Part shown: piece by piece, positions 39,501 through 51,500 of the stretch
Layout of the letters: the number at the start of each line of letters is the position of its first letter
How positions within the stretch are numbered: position 1 is the first letter of the stretch
Assembly: GCA_949752735.1 (NCBI GenBank)
Contig: OX457051.1
Coordinates: 1,302,501 to 1,366,500 of the forward strand
DNA length: 64,000 nt
Direction: 5' to 3'
Origin: Lumbricus terrestris
Lineage: Eukaryota > Annelida > Clitellata > Crassiclitellata > Lumbricidae
Translations under genes and position numbers: made by a program
The notes under the pieces: generated by a model
Databases searched by the model: none
What the model was told of the DNA's origin: nothing
What the model saw: only the letters and a program-made list of their open reading frames with translations

Positions 39501-42500
39501 GAATTTAAATTTGATCGCGAGGCATAATATTTTTCGAGGACACGGGACACATTCTGTTCCAAAACTATTCGTTTGAAATAATTATTTGCATTTCTTTCTT
39601 AGTTCTGACGATGCTCTTTGACTTGGCTGAAGAATTCATTGTAGGCTAATGCTCTATTTCAAATGAAATCAAAATATAATATGACGATTCATCCCAGTTT
39701 AAATTATAATTATACTCCAATTCCGACAAAATTAATACAGTTGGCATATAATGGTTTAAATGGTTTGTTTGATATTTGTAGCTCTCGATGTTGCCTTCGC
39801 CGTATGGTGATTGTCGTGATGGAAAAAACTACACGTATCAGAAGTGCACCATGCAATGCTTGGATAAATTTATATTTTCCACTTGCAATTGTGTGACGAT
39901 TCAGTTCAAAGGTATCGGTTATGCCAGAATCTCACACTTTTAAGTTAATACAATTAGTAATAATTATGGTCGAGCACGTTTACAGTATATACACCGTGGT
40001 TCAAAAAGTAAGCCAAACTGTTTTTCATATAGGCCTACTCCAACGCCTGATTATTAATCATTCTAAATTTTTCCAATATATACAGGGTGCGCAAAAAAAC
40101 CCTAGGTTTTTTGCCAATATCTTGACCAAAAGTAAGAACTTCCAATTGAAATTTTAGAGTCTTAAAGAAAATTCATATTTACACATATTGGCCAGATTTC
40201 ACCAAAATATTCCAAGCACAACAAAAGTTATATCACTTTTAGTGAGGTCACCCACCGTTTTTTGACGATTCAAAAACGCGACGCAATAAAAAGTAACAAA
40301 AACCAATCTAATTATTCTGGCCAATATCCTGGCCAAAAGTAAGAATATCGCAATGAAATTTTACAGGCTTAAAGACAATTCATACCTGCACATTATGGTC
40401 AGATTCCATCAAAATATTTCAAACGGAACAAAAGTTATGCCACTTTTAGTGAGGCCACCCCCGTTTCTTGACGATTCAAAGACGTAACGCAGCAAAAAGG
40501 TAGCAAAAACACGATTTTATTAAGTCTCATCTTAATTAATTGTTATCAGATAGCCTTGATATTGTCAGATGATCGTTATTATTACTATTTAAAAAAGAAA
40601 CAGGGCACCAGCGTAGCTGCGCGTCACTGAGAAGTCACTTAGCAAGATGACGATCAAATTGGTAAATAAGGAATCTGCCTGATTAATCAGGGGTCCATCA
40701 AGAACTTTGCAAAGATACTCAAAAGAAGTGCTGGCACTGGTGGTGGACACATTGAACACAGGTTGTGAAGCACTACCAAGTTCATTTGACAACAGTTATT
40801 TGAGATTGGACATGATAAAATCGTGTTTGTTACTTTTTGTTGTTTTTCGTTTTTGAATCGTCAAAAACGGCGGGTGGTCTCACTAATAGTGGTATAACTT
40901 TTGCCCTGTTTGAGATATTTTGATTAAATCTGGTCAAGATATTGGCAAAAAACCTAATTTTTGTTGCGCTTCGTTTTTGAATCGTCAAAAAACGGGGGGT
41001 GACCTCACTAAAAGTGATGCAACTTTTGTTCCGTTTGAAATCTGGCCATAATGTGTATATATTGTTGGGTTCACTGGCCGTCTACGGGGTATGATTAATA
41101 GAATAAGGTCCCAATTTGGATGAAATAAACATAGATTTATTCAAGAGAGCAATATATACCGCGAAATTAACAAAACGTTACCGTCTAGAAGATACGAAGT
41201 CGAACAGACCAGAGAACTCAGTACGAACGACAGCACGGCAGACAACGGCTAACGGAGCCAAGGAAGACGGATGAACGGCCAGACCACCAACAGGGCGAAG
41301 ATGGCGACGTAGAAGAAGAACCCGCAGGTTAACTCGCATAACAACGAGGAAGAAGCACCGCAAGACCGCTCAACGAGAGACAGCAACCACGCTCACCACA
41401 CACCACAACTGCAGGGACCCTACCCACGACAGCCGTCCCTTAAATAGGCAAGGCCCCTCCTACCAACACCCACGCACCAAGTAAGAGAGAGTACGGAAGA
41501 GAAGAAGGACCGTAGACATCTAATGGCTACATATCCCCCTCCCAAAAGCTTGAGGAGTCCTGAGGGAACGACGAAATAGAACAGCAAACGCTACGCCTAC
41601 AAGTCCGCAACAGAAAGAATCGCCAAGCACTATATCATTACAAGTTAACGTACTAAGCAATTCATCGCACAATGCATCGCAACAACTAACGCAGCACAAA
41701 ACACTAAACTACTGCATCATCATAAACAATCAACTGAGAGTTCATACAATGCAAAGCTAAATACAAAGTTCGAATCATATAAACCTTAAAAGCAAGAAAA
41801 AATTTGGACACACGCTGTGTATCAAAAATGAACCAAAATTGAAAGTATCTTTGGCCAATTCAATTCGATGTGACACCATATCAGTTTTACCCGGTAACGT
41901 ACTAAACACATGTGCAAAGTCATGCAAAACATCACGTAATTCATCACGACATTCAGCAGACACATCACATTGTAAGACTTTATCCTCCAAAGTCAACTCA
42001 GTCACCTTCACATCCGTATCCACCAACAACACAGAAGCAACCACATCATCTTTCGGTACATCATGCAACACATCCGCATGATCCACATACCGCTTCATGA
42101 GATTAACATGTACCACTCTTTCCGTTTTCCTCCTATCGGGCGTACATACCAAATAGTCAACCGGACCCAGCCGACGCAACACCACATAAGGTCCACAATA
42201 TTTGGCCTGTAAAGGTTGACCAACCAACGGAATCAACAAAAGGACCTTCTCGCCTTCTTCAAAAGTGACAGCCCTCGAATGCTTATCATACAGTTGCTTT
42301 GACTTAGTCTTAGCAACAACAGCATTTTCACTAGCCATGTGCAACCCAACACGCATACGCTCACGCAATTATAAGACATATTCAATCACATTCTTTCCAG
42401 ACACTTCGTTCACAACATCTTTTGACAACCATGCCTCTTTCATCAACTGAAGCATACCTCGAACATCCCTACCATACATCAAGTCAAAAGCAGAAAACCC

Positions 42501-45500
42501 AGTACTCTGTACAGGAACTTCTCTATATGCAAAAAAAACCCAAGGGAGCATGGTATCCCACGAACCCGGACATGTTTCAGCCAACGCCTTCAACATATCT
42601 TTCATAGTACGATGGAAGCGTTCACACGAAGCATTCGTCTGTGGTCTATAAGGACTAGTCTTCAATTGTAGAATACCACATTCATGCACAAACACTTGCA
42701 TCAAATCAGACATGAACTCACTTCCACAATCAGAAAGAATTTCTTTCGGAAAACCGAACATCGTAAACACCTCACACAAACATTTCGCAACATCCTGTGC
42801 CGTATGGGTCTTCAACGGAAAAGCAAATGGGAAATGCTATGCCAAATCAATCACCGTAAGTATAAATCTGTTACCCGTTAAGGCACAAACACTTAGGGGA
42901 CCAACGATGTCCATTGCGAGACGTTCAAACACTTCTTGCATAACAGGCACACTGACCATAGGCGCTCTATAATTCCTGGAACCGTTACCCAACCTCTGAC
43001 AAACATCACATGAACGACAGTACTCACGTACATCCTTATTCACAAGTGGCCACCAGAAATGTTTTAACAGTCTGTCCAATGTCTTCTGTGTTCCCAGATG
43101 ACCCGAAGCTGGTATATCATGTGCAACGTGCAACAATTTCCTTTTCAACTGGCGTGGAACCACAATTTGTGACACACCCATACCAAATGGAGTTAATTTA
43201 TCGTCCCACCGACGCACCAACACACCTTCAACCAATGCATACGGTTGTACACTGCCATCGCCTGTCGATTTATTTTCCGCCAGCGCAAACAATGGAACCA
43301 AATCTGGACAGTTTCTTTGCCTCATTATAAATTCAGATCTCGGAACACAGATCTCCGTCCAGTCTTCGTCAATACTTTCAGTCGCTGCAAATAATGCTGC
43401 TAAATCACCGGGCTCTAAATGTTGGACTTTATAGATCTAGCGCTATATAACGACTATGATTATCCTAACATTATGTAGTCGTCAGTTCTTCTTTCTCGCG
43501 TTTAGTTCTTTCCTTTTCCGGTAATGGCTGAAGGACAGCTAGTTCAGTTCTAGATCATGGCGATTAATCTTATTAAAATCTTATCGTTTACTAAGTGATC
43601 CGCTTCGTTTCTTAGCAGGTTATGGGCCCAGCAAGCCTAGAGCACGTAATGATCACAAAAGTTTATGAAATAGAACTTTAGTAAGACAAATAAGGATAAT
43701 CCGGTCAACTGCGCAGTATAGCGTGACTGTTTTCTTACATCGCGACAGAAATGCGAGAAACAGTTGTTTATTTCTTTTCACCGAAAGAATAAAAATGACG
43801 GATAAAGGCTCAGGTAAAATCGCAAAACTGAATAATAGCAACTACCAGATTTGGAAGTTTAAAGTTGAACTTCTGTTAATTAAAGAGGATTTGTGGGACA
43901 CTGTCACTAAAGAAACCCCCGATCCTATTACGGGAGCGTGGCAAAGTAAAGATGGAAAAGCAAGAGCCACGATAGGTTTGTTAGTTGAAGACAACCAACT
44001 TCATCTAATAAGGAAAGAAACTACGGCAAAAGGTTCATGGGAACAATTAAAGAAGTATTATCAAAAGGCAACACTGTCCAGTAAAGTCAATTTATTGAGA
44101 AAATTGTGTGCATTAAAGTTAACAGAACATGGTGATATGCAAAACCATCTTGCGGAAATGGAAAATTTAATTGACCAGCTCACGGCGTTGGGAGAAACGT
44201 TGGCAGAGCATTTAACAGTTGCTTTCTTCCTCAGTAGTCTTCCAGAAAGTTACGGGACACTGATTACGGCATTAGAAAGCAGACCTGAAGGTGATTTGAC
44301 TGTTGAATTAGTCAAAAACAAACTCCTTGAAGAGTTTACAAGAAGGACAAGTAATTCCTTAACACATAAAGGACAGGAATTAAAGGCTTTAAAGGCAACA
44401 AAACCAGAAACAAAACCTAAAGAACATCTCACATGTTATTTCTGTAAGAAACCTAACCACTTAAAAAGAGATTGCAGAAAGTACATCCAGTGGAAGAAAA
44501 GAAATCCAGACCACGCGGTTAAAACGTTGAGAGAAAATTTCAATGAAGAAAAACCAACAGAAAGTGTAGCACTTATATGTCTTAAAGAATACGAAAAAGA
44601 CATAAGCTGTGTTTGGCACGTTGATTCCGGTGCAACAACACATATGTGCAGTAACAGAAATTTCTTCTTGAACATTAACAGACAGCACAACAGTGAAGTT
44701 TTTCTCGCTGATGGTCGAAAGATTAAAACAGCTGGAAGTGGTGATGTGATGATTAATTTCATAAAGGAAAACGGAGAGATACATGTTGCAAAATTGTGTG
44801 GAGTCTTGTACGTCCCACAATTGAAAGGAAATTTAATTTCAGTAAAGAAACTTGTCAGTAAAGGTTGTGAAGTGAGATTCAAGGAAAACAAATGCACTAT
44901 CATAAAGGATGGAGAAGCAATAGCAATTGCAGATGACAAAAATGATTTGTTTGAATTGAGAATCTCTGACCAAACGAATAAAGTAAAGGAAACACATATC
45001 GCACAGGTTGCACAAAGTTGCACAGGTTGCATACACGTTTGGCATAACAGAATGGGACACAGAGATCCAAAAGCCATACAAAACATGGTGAAACAGAATA
45101 AAGTATCAGGAATCATCATCAAGCCGTGTAAATTCTCAAGTGTGTGTGAATGTTGCATTCAAACAAAGATGACAAGAAAGTCAATTCCAAAGAAGTCAGA
45201 TTCCAAGTCAGATGAGATTCTAGACTTAATACATACAGATGTTTGTGGACCAATGCAGACAACAACACCTGGTGGGAAAAGATATTTCATGACGATGATT
45301 GATGATTACAGTAAATATACAGAAGTGTATTTATTGGCAAATAAATCGGAAGTACCTGAAAAGATTCAAGAGTACGTCAAGCTTGTTCAGACAAGGTTTG
45401 GTAAAACACCGAAAAGAATTCGATCAGATAGAGGAGGGGAATATACAGCTCAAAGGTTACAGAATTTCATGAAAAGTGAAGGAATTCAAGCAGAATTCAC

Positions 45501-48500
45501 AAACCCTTATACTCCTCAACAGAATGGTTGTGCAGAAAGAAAGAATCGTTATCTCACCGAGATGACAAGATGCATGTTAAAGGATGCAGATCTACCGCTA
45601 CAATTTTGGGGTGAAACCATAATGACAGCAAACCATTTACAGAACAGATTACCAGTTGAAGGGATTGAAGTTACTCCCTATGAAAGATGGAACAAAAGAA
45701 AACCAAATTTAAGCTACATAAAGAGATTTGGATCTAAAGCGTACGTAGCAATTCCTGCAGAGAAAAGACAGAAATTGGACGATAAAGCCAAGAAATTGAC
45801 CTTCGTCGGTTATGAAAGAGGCACAAAAGGTTACAGACTACTAGATGTGAATACTAACAAAGTATACATCAGTAGAGATGTAATTTTTCTCGAGACAGAT
45901 CCACATTTGTCAACAGAGGGTGATTTTGATTTGGACATTGAAGAGCAGTCATCAAATTCAGATTTTGATGATGAAACTATTCTTTTTCCGACACATCAAT
46001 TACCCGAGGAAGAAATTACACAGCCTGATAAGGAAATTACAGAAACTACAGACACTCAGGTAAATTTAAGAAGATCAGAAAGAGTCAACAAGGCGAAACC
46101 GCCCGAAAGACTAATTGAAACCATTAATAAAATAACAACAGTTGAGCCAGAACCAAGAAGTTACAAGGAAGCAATATCTTGTCAACAACAAGAATCCTGG
46201 CGGAAAGCAATGGATGATGAAATGAAATCATTGAATGAAAATGGAACATGGATCTTAACAGAATTACCTGAAAACAAAACAGCCATTGGTAGCAAATGGG
46301 TTTACAAAATCAAGAAAGATGAAAAGGGAAATATAACAAGATATAAAGCTCGTTTAGTAGCACAAGGATATTCTCAGAAATTTGGAGAAGACTATGATGA
46401 AGTATTTGCTCCAGTAGCAAAACCATCAACTCTGAGAACTATCTTGACTATAGCAGGTTCTAAAGGCATGATAGTAAAACACTATGATGTGGAAACAGCT
46501 TACCTGAATAGTGAACTATCTCATGAAGTCTACATGAAACAACCTGATGGATATCAGAAAGGCACTACAGAAGTCTGTAAATTGAAAAAGAATTTATATG
46601 GACTTAAACAAGGAGCAAATGAATGGAACAAAAAGCTCAATGAAGTACTTGTCACTGATGGATACAAGAGAAGTGACAATGATCTATGTTTATATTCAAA
46701 ACAGTACGATGATGGATGGATTTACATCTCAATTCATGTGGATGACTTGATTGTAGCATCGACAAAATCTACAATGTTAAAGAAGTTTGAAGAACTTATG
46801 AATAAAACTATGGTCATGAAGATCCGGGTGTTTTGAAACAGTTACAGAACAAAGCATATCGGAACTAAATATCATTTCGTACGGGAAATGTACAGAAAGA
46901 AGGAACTAGACATTAAGTATTGTCCTAGTGAACACATGATAGCTGATCTCTTAACAAAGCCTTTGGAAGCAGTTAAAACTAGGAAGTTTACTAGTGAAAT
47001 TGGGCTAAATTGAGAGAACAGTTTATTTTTTGTTATGATGCTATGGTAAAGTAGTCGTTAAGGAGGGGTGTTGGACTTTATAGATCTAGCGCTATATAAC
47101 GACTATGATTATCCTAACATTATGTAGTCGTCAGTTCTTCTTTCTCGCGTTTAGTTCTTTCCTTTTCCGGTAATGGCTGAAGGACAGCTAGTTCAGTTCT
47201 AGATCATGGCGATTAATCTTATTAAAATCTTATCGTTTACTAAGTGATCCGCTTCGTTTCTTAACACTAAAAGCGCTGGGTCATTTGACACACCCAATAA
47301 ATCACCTGTCATTAATGCCCGATCGACCGACTCTGCACTATGACCCAGACTCGGCGTCTCCACGCGCGTCGGTTCACTGCACACAGCGCTTATTGTCTCA
47401 CTTCGTTCCGTTGCATATTGTCGTGCTCTAGCCCTGGTCGTAATAGCAACATCAACAATATCGCCTGCAAGCGCTACATCATTCCCAATTACAACTTGTA
47501 CACCGTTCATAGGAAGGGAATTCATCATACAGCAAAGAATTTCGCCTTTCACAAATGCACAGTCAACACTCAATTTCACAAGCGGGCGCTCCATAACTTG
47601 ACCAGATATACCGCACAGAAGTCTAGTTTCATTCAACTGCACAAAATCATGTTCATCCAACCATTCAGCAGAGACTAAAGATTGAAGTGCACCTGAGTCT
47701 CGTAGAAAAATACCATCCTTTCGTTCATTCACATCATTAATGACACAACCATTCACACAGAAAGGAGCATACATTTTATCGACATTTTCAATAGGCTTCT
47801 GAAAACTCTGTTCCTTAACAGGTGCCGACAAAGTTTGTACCAAACCCACTGGTTTCGGACCCCTCCAATTTTCAATTTCAGGCCCCTCCTTTCGTTTTAA
47901 TTTCAAACATTGGGCATTCACGTGCCAAGGAATTCTGCAGTACGAGCACGTGACCTGCTCCCCAAACCCATCAACGTCATCATATTGACGACTAGGCTGT
48001 TTAAACCCATACGTCCCTCTTTGAGGCGAACGCTTACTCCATTTTGAATCATGGCGCACACCTTCCTTGTGCCCAGAGCCCCGACGCTCCCACACATCTT
48101 TCTTCTCACTATCTTCAGATGAGAATCGGTTTGTACGCTCAGAAAAATTCCTTTGGAATCCCCCAGCATAATTACTCGGCCCCTGTTTATACAAAACAGC
48201 GTATTCATCTGCCATTCGTGCAGCACTCGCTACACTCTCAGGACTTTTGTCCAAAAGCCACCTGTGGACCTCTAGCGGTAACGCTTGTACAAATTGCTCC
48301 ATCTGTACAACCTCTTTAAATTTAGCCAAATCATCCCACGAATTTGTACCCTCTATCCAACGCTGAAAAGGGATCTGCAGACGATAGGCATAATTTGCAA
48401 AAGTCTCCCGTGGTTCTTTTCTCATCTCCCTAAATTTCTTCCGATAGAACTCAGGTATCCGTTCATAAGCAGTGAGGAGCGCAGTTTTAACAATAGCATA

Positions 48501-51500
48501 ATCCACACAATCATCCATAGACAAAGACGCAAATACTTTTGCCGCCTTTCCCGACAGTTGTGGCTGTAAAAGGGATCACCATTTTTCCATCGGAATTTTA
48601 TGCAATGCCATCGCCTGTTCGAATGCCGCAAAATAATGTTCAATATCTGAGGGATCAAATTTAGGAACAAATTTCATAGCCGCCCCAAAACGAAAATCTT
48701 CCTTGTTCTGCACAGGTCGTTCTCAGGACTTTTGGACTAATTCCATTTTCCTCATTTCCATATCCAATTTCTGTCTTTCGACATCCAAATTCATCCTTTT
48801 CTCCTCCATGTCAAATCTCCTTTTCCTCTCCTCCGCCTCAGCTGCCATTTTCATTTTCTTCTCCTCGGCCTCCATTTTCTTCTCCTCCGCCTCAGCTGCC
48901 ATTCTCATTTTCTCTTTCTCGATTTCAGCTGCCATTCTCATTTTCTCTTTCTCGACTTGCCACTCAAAGTCTCTGTCCTCTTTAAATTTCAGGCGCTCCA
49001 TTTCGACGGCCTCTCGCTTCGCTTGTGCCCGAAGTTTCCACTCCTCACTTCCCTGTTTAGGCGACAACGCTTTTCTAGCCAACTTCTGTAATTGAGGTTT
49101 CGATAAACCTTTAACGTCCTCACCCAACGTCGCACAATATTGTCTCAATTCCTCAACCGGCAAATCCACTATCTCGTCCCAGTCAAGAAGATTACCTTCC
49201 GCGGTCGACGCCATAATAGTCTAACTGCGCAGACCAACGGACCAAAATTTTCCCAAATTCCACAAAAAAGGCGAACGACAGTCCACTTCAAGACCGTCAC
49301 ACGTGCGAAACGCACAAAATTTCGGCCTCAAACTCAAAACAATAGCCCAGGCCCCCACAAAACGAAATGCGACTTCGCAAAATTTCCGAAAAATAACGGC
49401 AAAATTCACCAAAATTCCTGCGAACCACACGGACCAAAATTTCCGAAATTTTCCAACGGAATTACGCAAAAGACCGGTCAAAAGAACGGAGGGCCCCCAT
49501 ATGTTGGGTTCACTGGCCGTCTACGGGGTATGATTAATAGAATAAGGTCCCAATTTGGATGAAATAAACATAGATTTATTCAAGAGAGCAATATATACCG
49601 CGAAATTAACAAAACGTTACCGTCTAGAAGATACGAAGTCGAACAGACCAGAGAACTCAGTACGAACGACAACACGGCAGACAACGGCTAACGGAGCCAA
49701 GGAAGACGGATGAACGGCCAGACCACCAACAGGGCGAAGATGGCGACGTAGAAGAAGAACCCGCAGGTTAACTCGCATAACAACGAGGAAGAAGCACCGC
49801 AAGACCGATCAACGAGAGACAGCAACCACGCTCACCACACACCACAACTGCAGGGACCCTACCCACGACAGCCGTCCCTTAAATAGGCAAGGCCCCTCCT
49901 ACCAACACCCACGCACCAAGTAAGAGAGAGTACGGAAGAGAAGAAGGGCCGTAGACATCTAATGGCTACATAATGAATTGTTATAAGCCTTTGAAATTTC
50001 AATTGGAAATGCTTACATTTGTGACGCTGGCGGTCATTACCCGTCACAAGCCGATTTTGACTTTTTTATTCAGTTATATTCTACAGATATTCGGCTTCAA
50101 AATACTTTTTACAGAATGAAAATATCTTTTTTCTAACTGAAGATAATTGAAGTTATATTCGTTCGATTGTGTAAGTTGTAGAATCATAATAAGGGAGAAA
50201 ATCGATCTCAAAGTTTCAGAACATTCCTTTCGTAAAAGTCCTTAGTAACCATTGATTTATTATTCTGCAATTTTGCTGGTAAATAAATGGGCATATTATG
50301 TATCAAATACATCAAACGGCATCAAAATCTAGCTATTATTATCCAAACTGTGACTGAATTACAGGCAAGCTTGCTGAATTCGTTCGATTCTGTAAGACAA
50401 TGAATGAATGAATCAATGAATCGGCCTAGCATAGAAGCAAACGTTTCCAAGAGTAAACAGCCAGAAATGGCGTATCGAACTCTAGGCCTATGAGTGTTAT
50501 ATTTCAAACACAATCAACCAGGCACTACACGATGTGGACCTTTGCCCATCTATAATCAAATGAAATGTAAACATTTTGCGTCCGATAAAGCAGCGTCTTA
50601 CGAGTAGGCTTATTACCCTAGCTCTCGGCTACCTCAAAGAAATATTTACCTAACAGCTTTGTCTACAGAGAAACATGAATAATAATAATACGAGACAATT
50701 GCGCTCGATAACAATCTGAGCGTAGTCTGAGAACTTATGCAAGTCTTTTCAATTCTTATAAAGAATTTTAATTAGGCCTATTAGTATTTACTCACATACA
50801 CAATAATATTGTTCCTATTTATTACCTCGTACACACATCGCTCGAACGCGCAAACAGTGTAGGTAGGATAGATCAAAGACGATTCAATTTGCATCAAGTC
50901 ACCAATTATAGCCAGTACTAATAAAACTTCATATAGATCTATAATTATGATGGGTGGCCGGATGGATGGCTGATGGGTGGGCTGTAGGTGGGTGGATTGC
51001 CAGTTTAGTCATGTTTACCAAAGTAATTGACCGCACCGTTGATCTCCGATCTCGGTACCTCTCATTCTCCAAGCCAGCTTGTTATCCAATGAACTACCCC
51101 CTAACGAACAATCAACCAGGTTGCACTTATCACAATTTGAGCAGTTTACAAGACGTTCGCTATTTCCTATTATTTTAACGATATAAAATAATATTTATAC
51201 GAATTCTTTCTAAAGCTAACGCTACTTGTAGGCCTGAGTAAGAAAAGGAGCAACAGAACATTTTCGGGTAGGTGCGCATGCGCAGTATCGAAAGTCAGTC
51301 TCGTAAACCAATAAGACTCGCAGAAAACTGGGTCGGAAGCGTGGTTTGAGGCGTTGTCAGGTAAAGATGCTAAACTTTATAGCCAAACTTTGTCACATTC
51401 AAGTAGGTGGCAAAATTTACCAGAACCGTCTAATATCATATTTTAAGGTATAATCTATCACGCGGTACACATGGCTACAAGAAATGGTCAGGTCAGCTTA

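Larger units (their letters stand above)
43420..47266 (+). mobile_element. Ty1/copia retrotransposon, young, internally deleted
   Basis: 198-bp LTRs at 43420-43617 and 47069-47266 differ at one position noticed. CTAAA flanks both sides (43415-43419, 47267-47271), an exact 5-bp target duplication. A primer site, one long gag-pol frame, a remnant of RNase H and a polypurine tract are in the normal order. A deletion removed the end of reverse transcriptase and most of RNase H. It is nested in the gypsy element on the opposite strand. Confidence 0.95.
41063..49970 (-). mobile_element. Ty3/gypsy LTR retrotransposon, Gmr1-like domain order, defective
   Basis: Two 469-bp LTRs (41063-41531 and 49502-49970) bracket a minus-strand element: gag, protease, integrase, then the first residues of reverse transcriptase before a deletion. 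Integrase ahead of reverse transcriptase is the Gmr1-like order. Four in-frame stops interrupt the coding part, yet the LTRs differ at about three positions only. A Ty1/copia element (43420-47266) is inserted between the protease and integrase regions. No clear target duplication was seen (TATAT against TAATG). Confidence 0.88.

Noticed and set aside
44436..45158. 240-residue frame on the minus strand within copia
   Set aside because: Antisense shadow of the protease/integrase coding region; Cys/Phe-rich with no domain.
49221..49562. Frames in the gypsy leader next to the 5' LTR
   Set aside because: They lie in the untranslated leader between primer site and gag; no similarity to gag was seen.
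41063..49970. Clean target-site duplication of the gypsy element
   Set aside because: The flanks TATAT and TAATG do not match, so I do not claim one.
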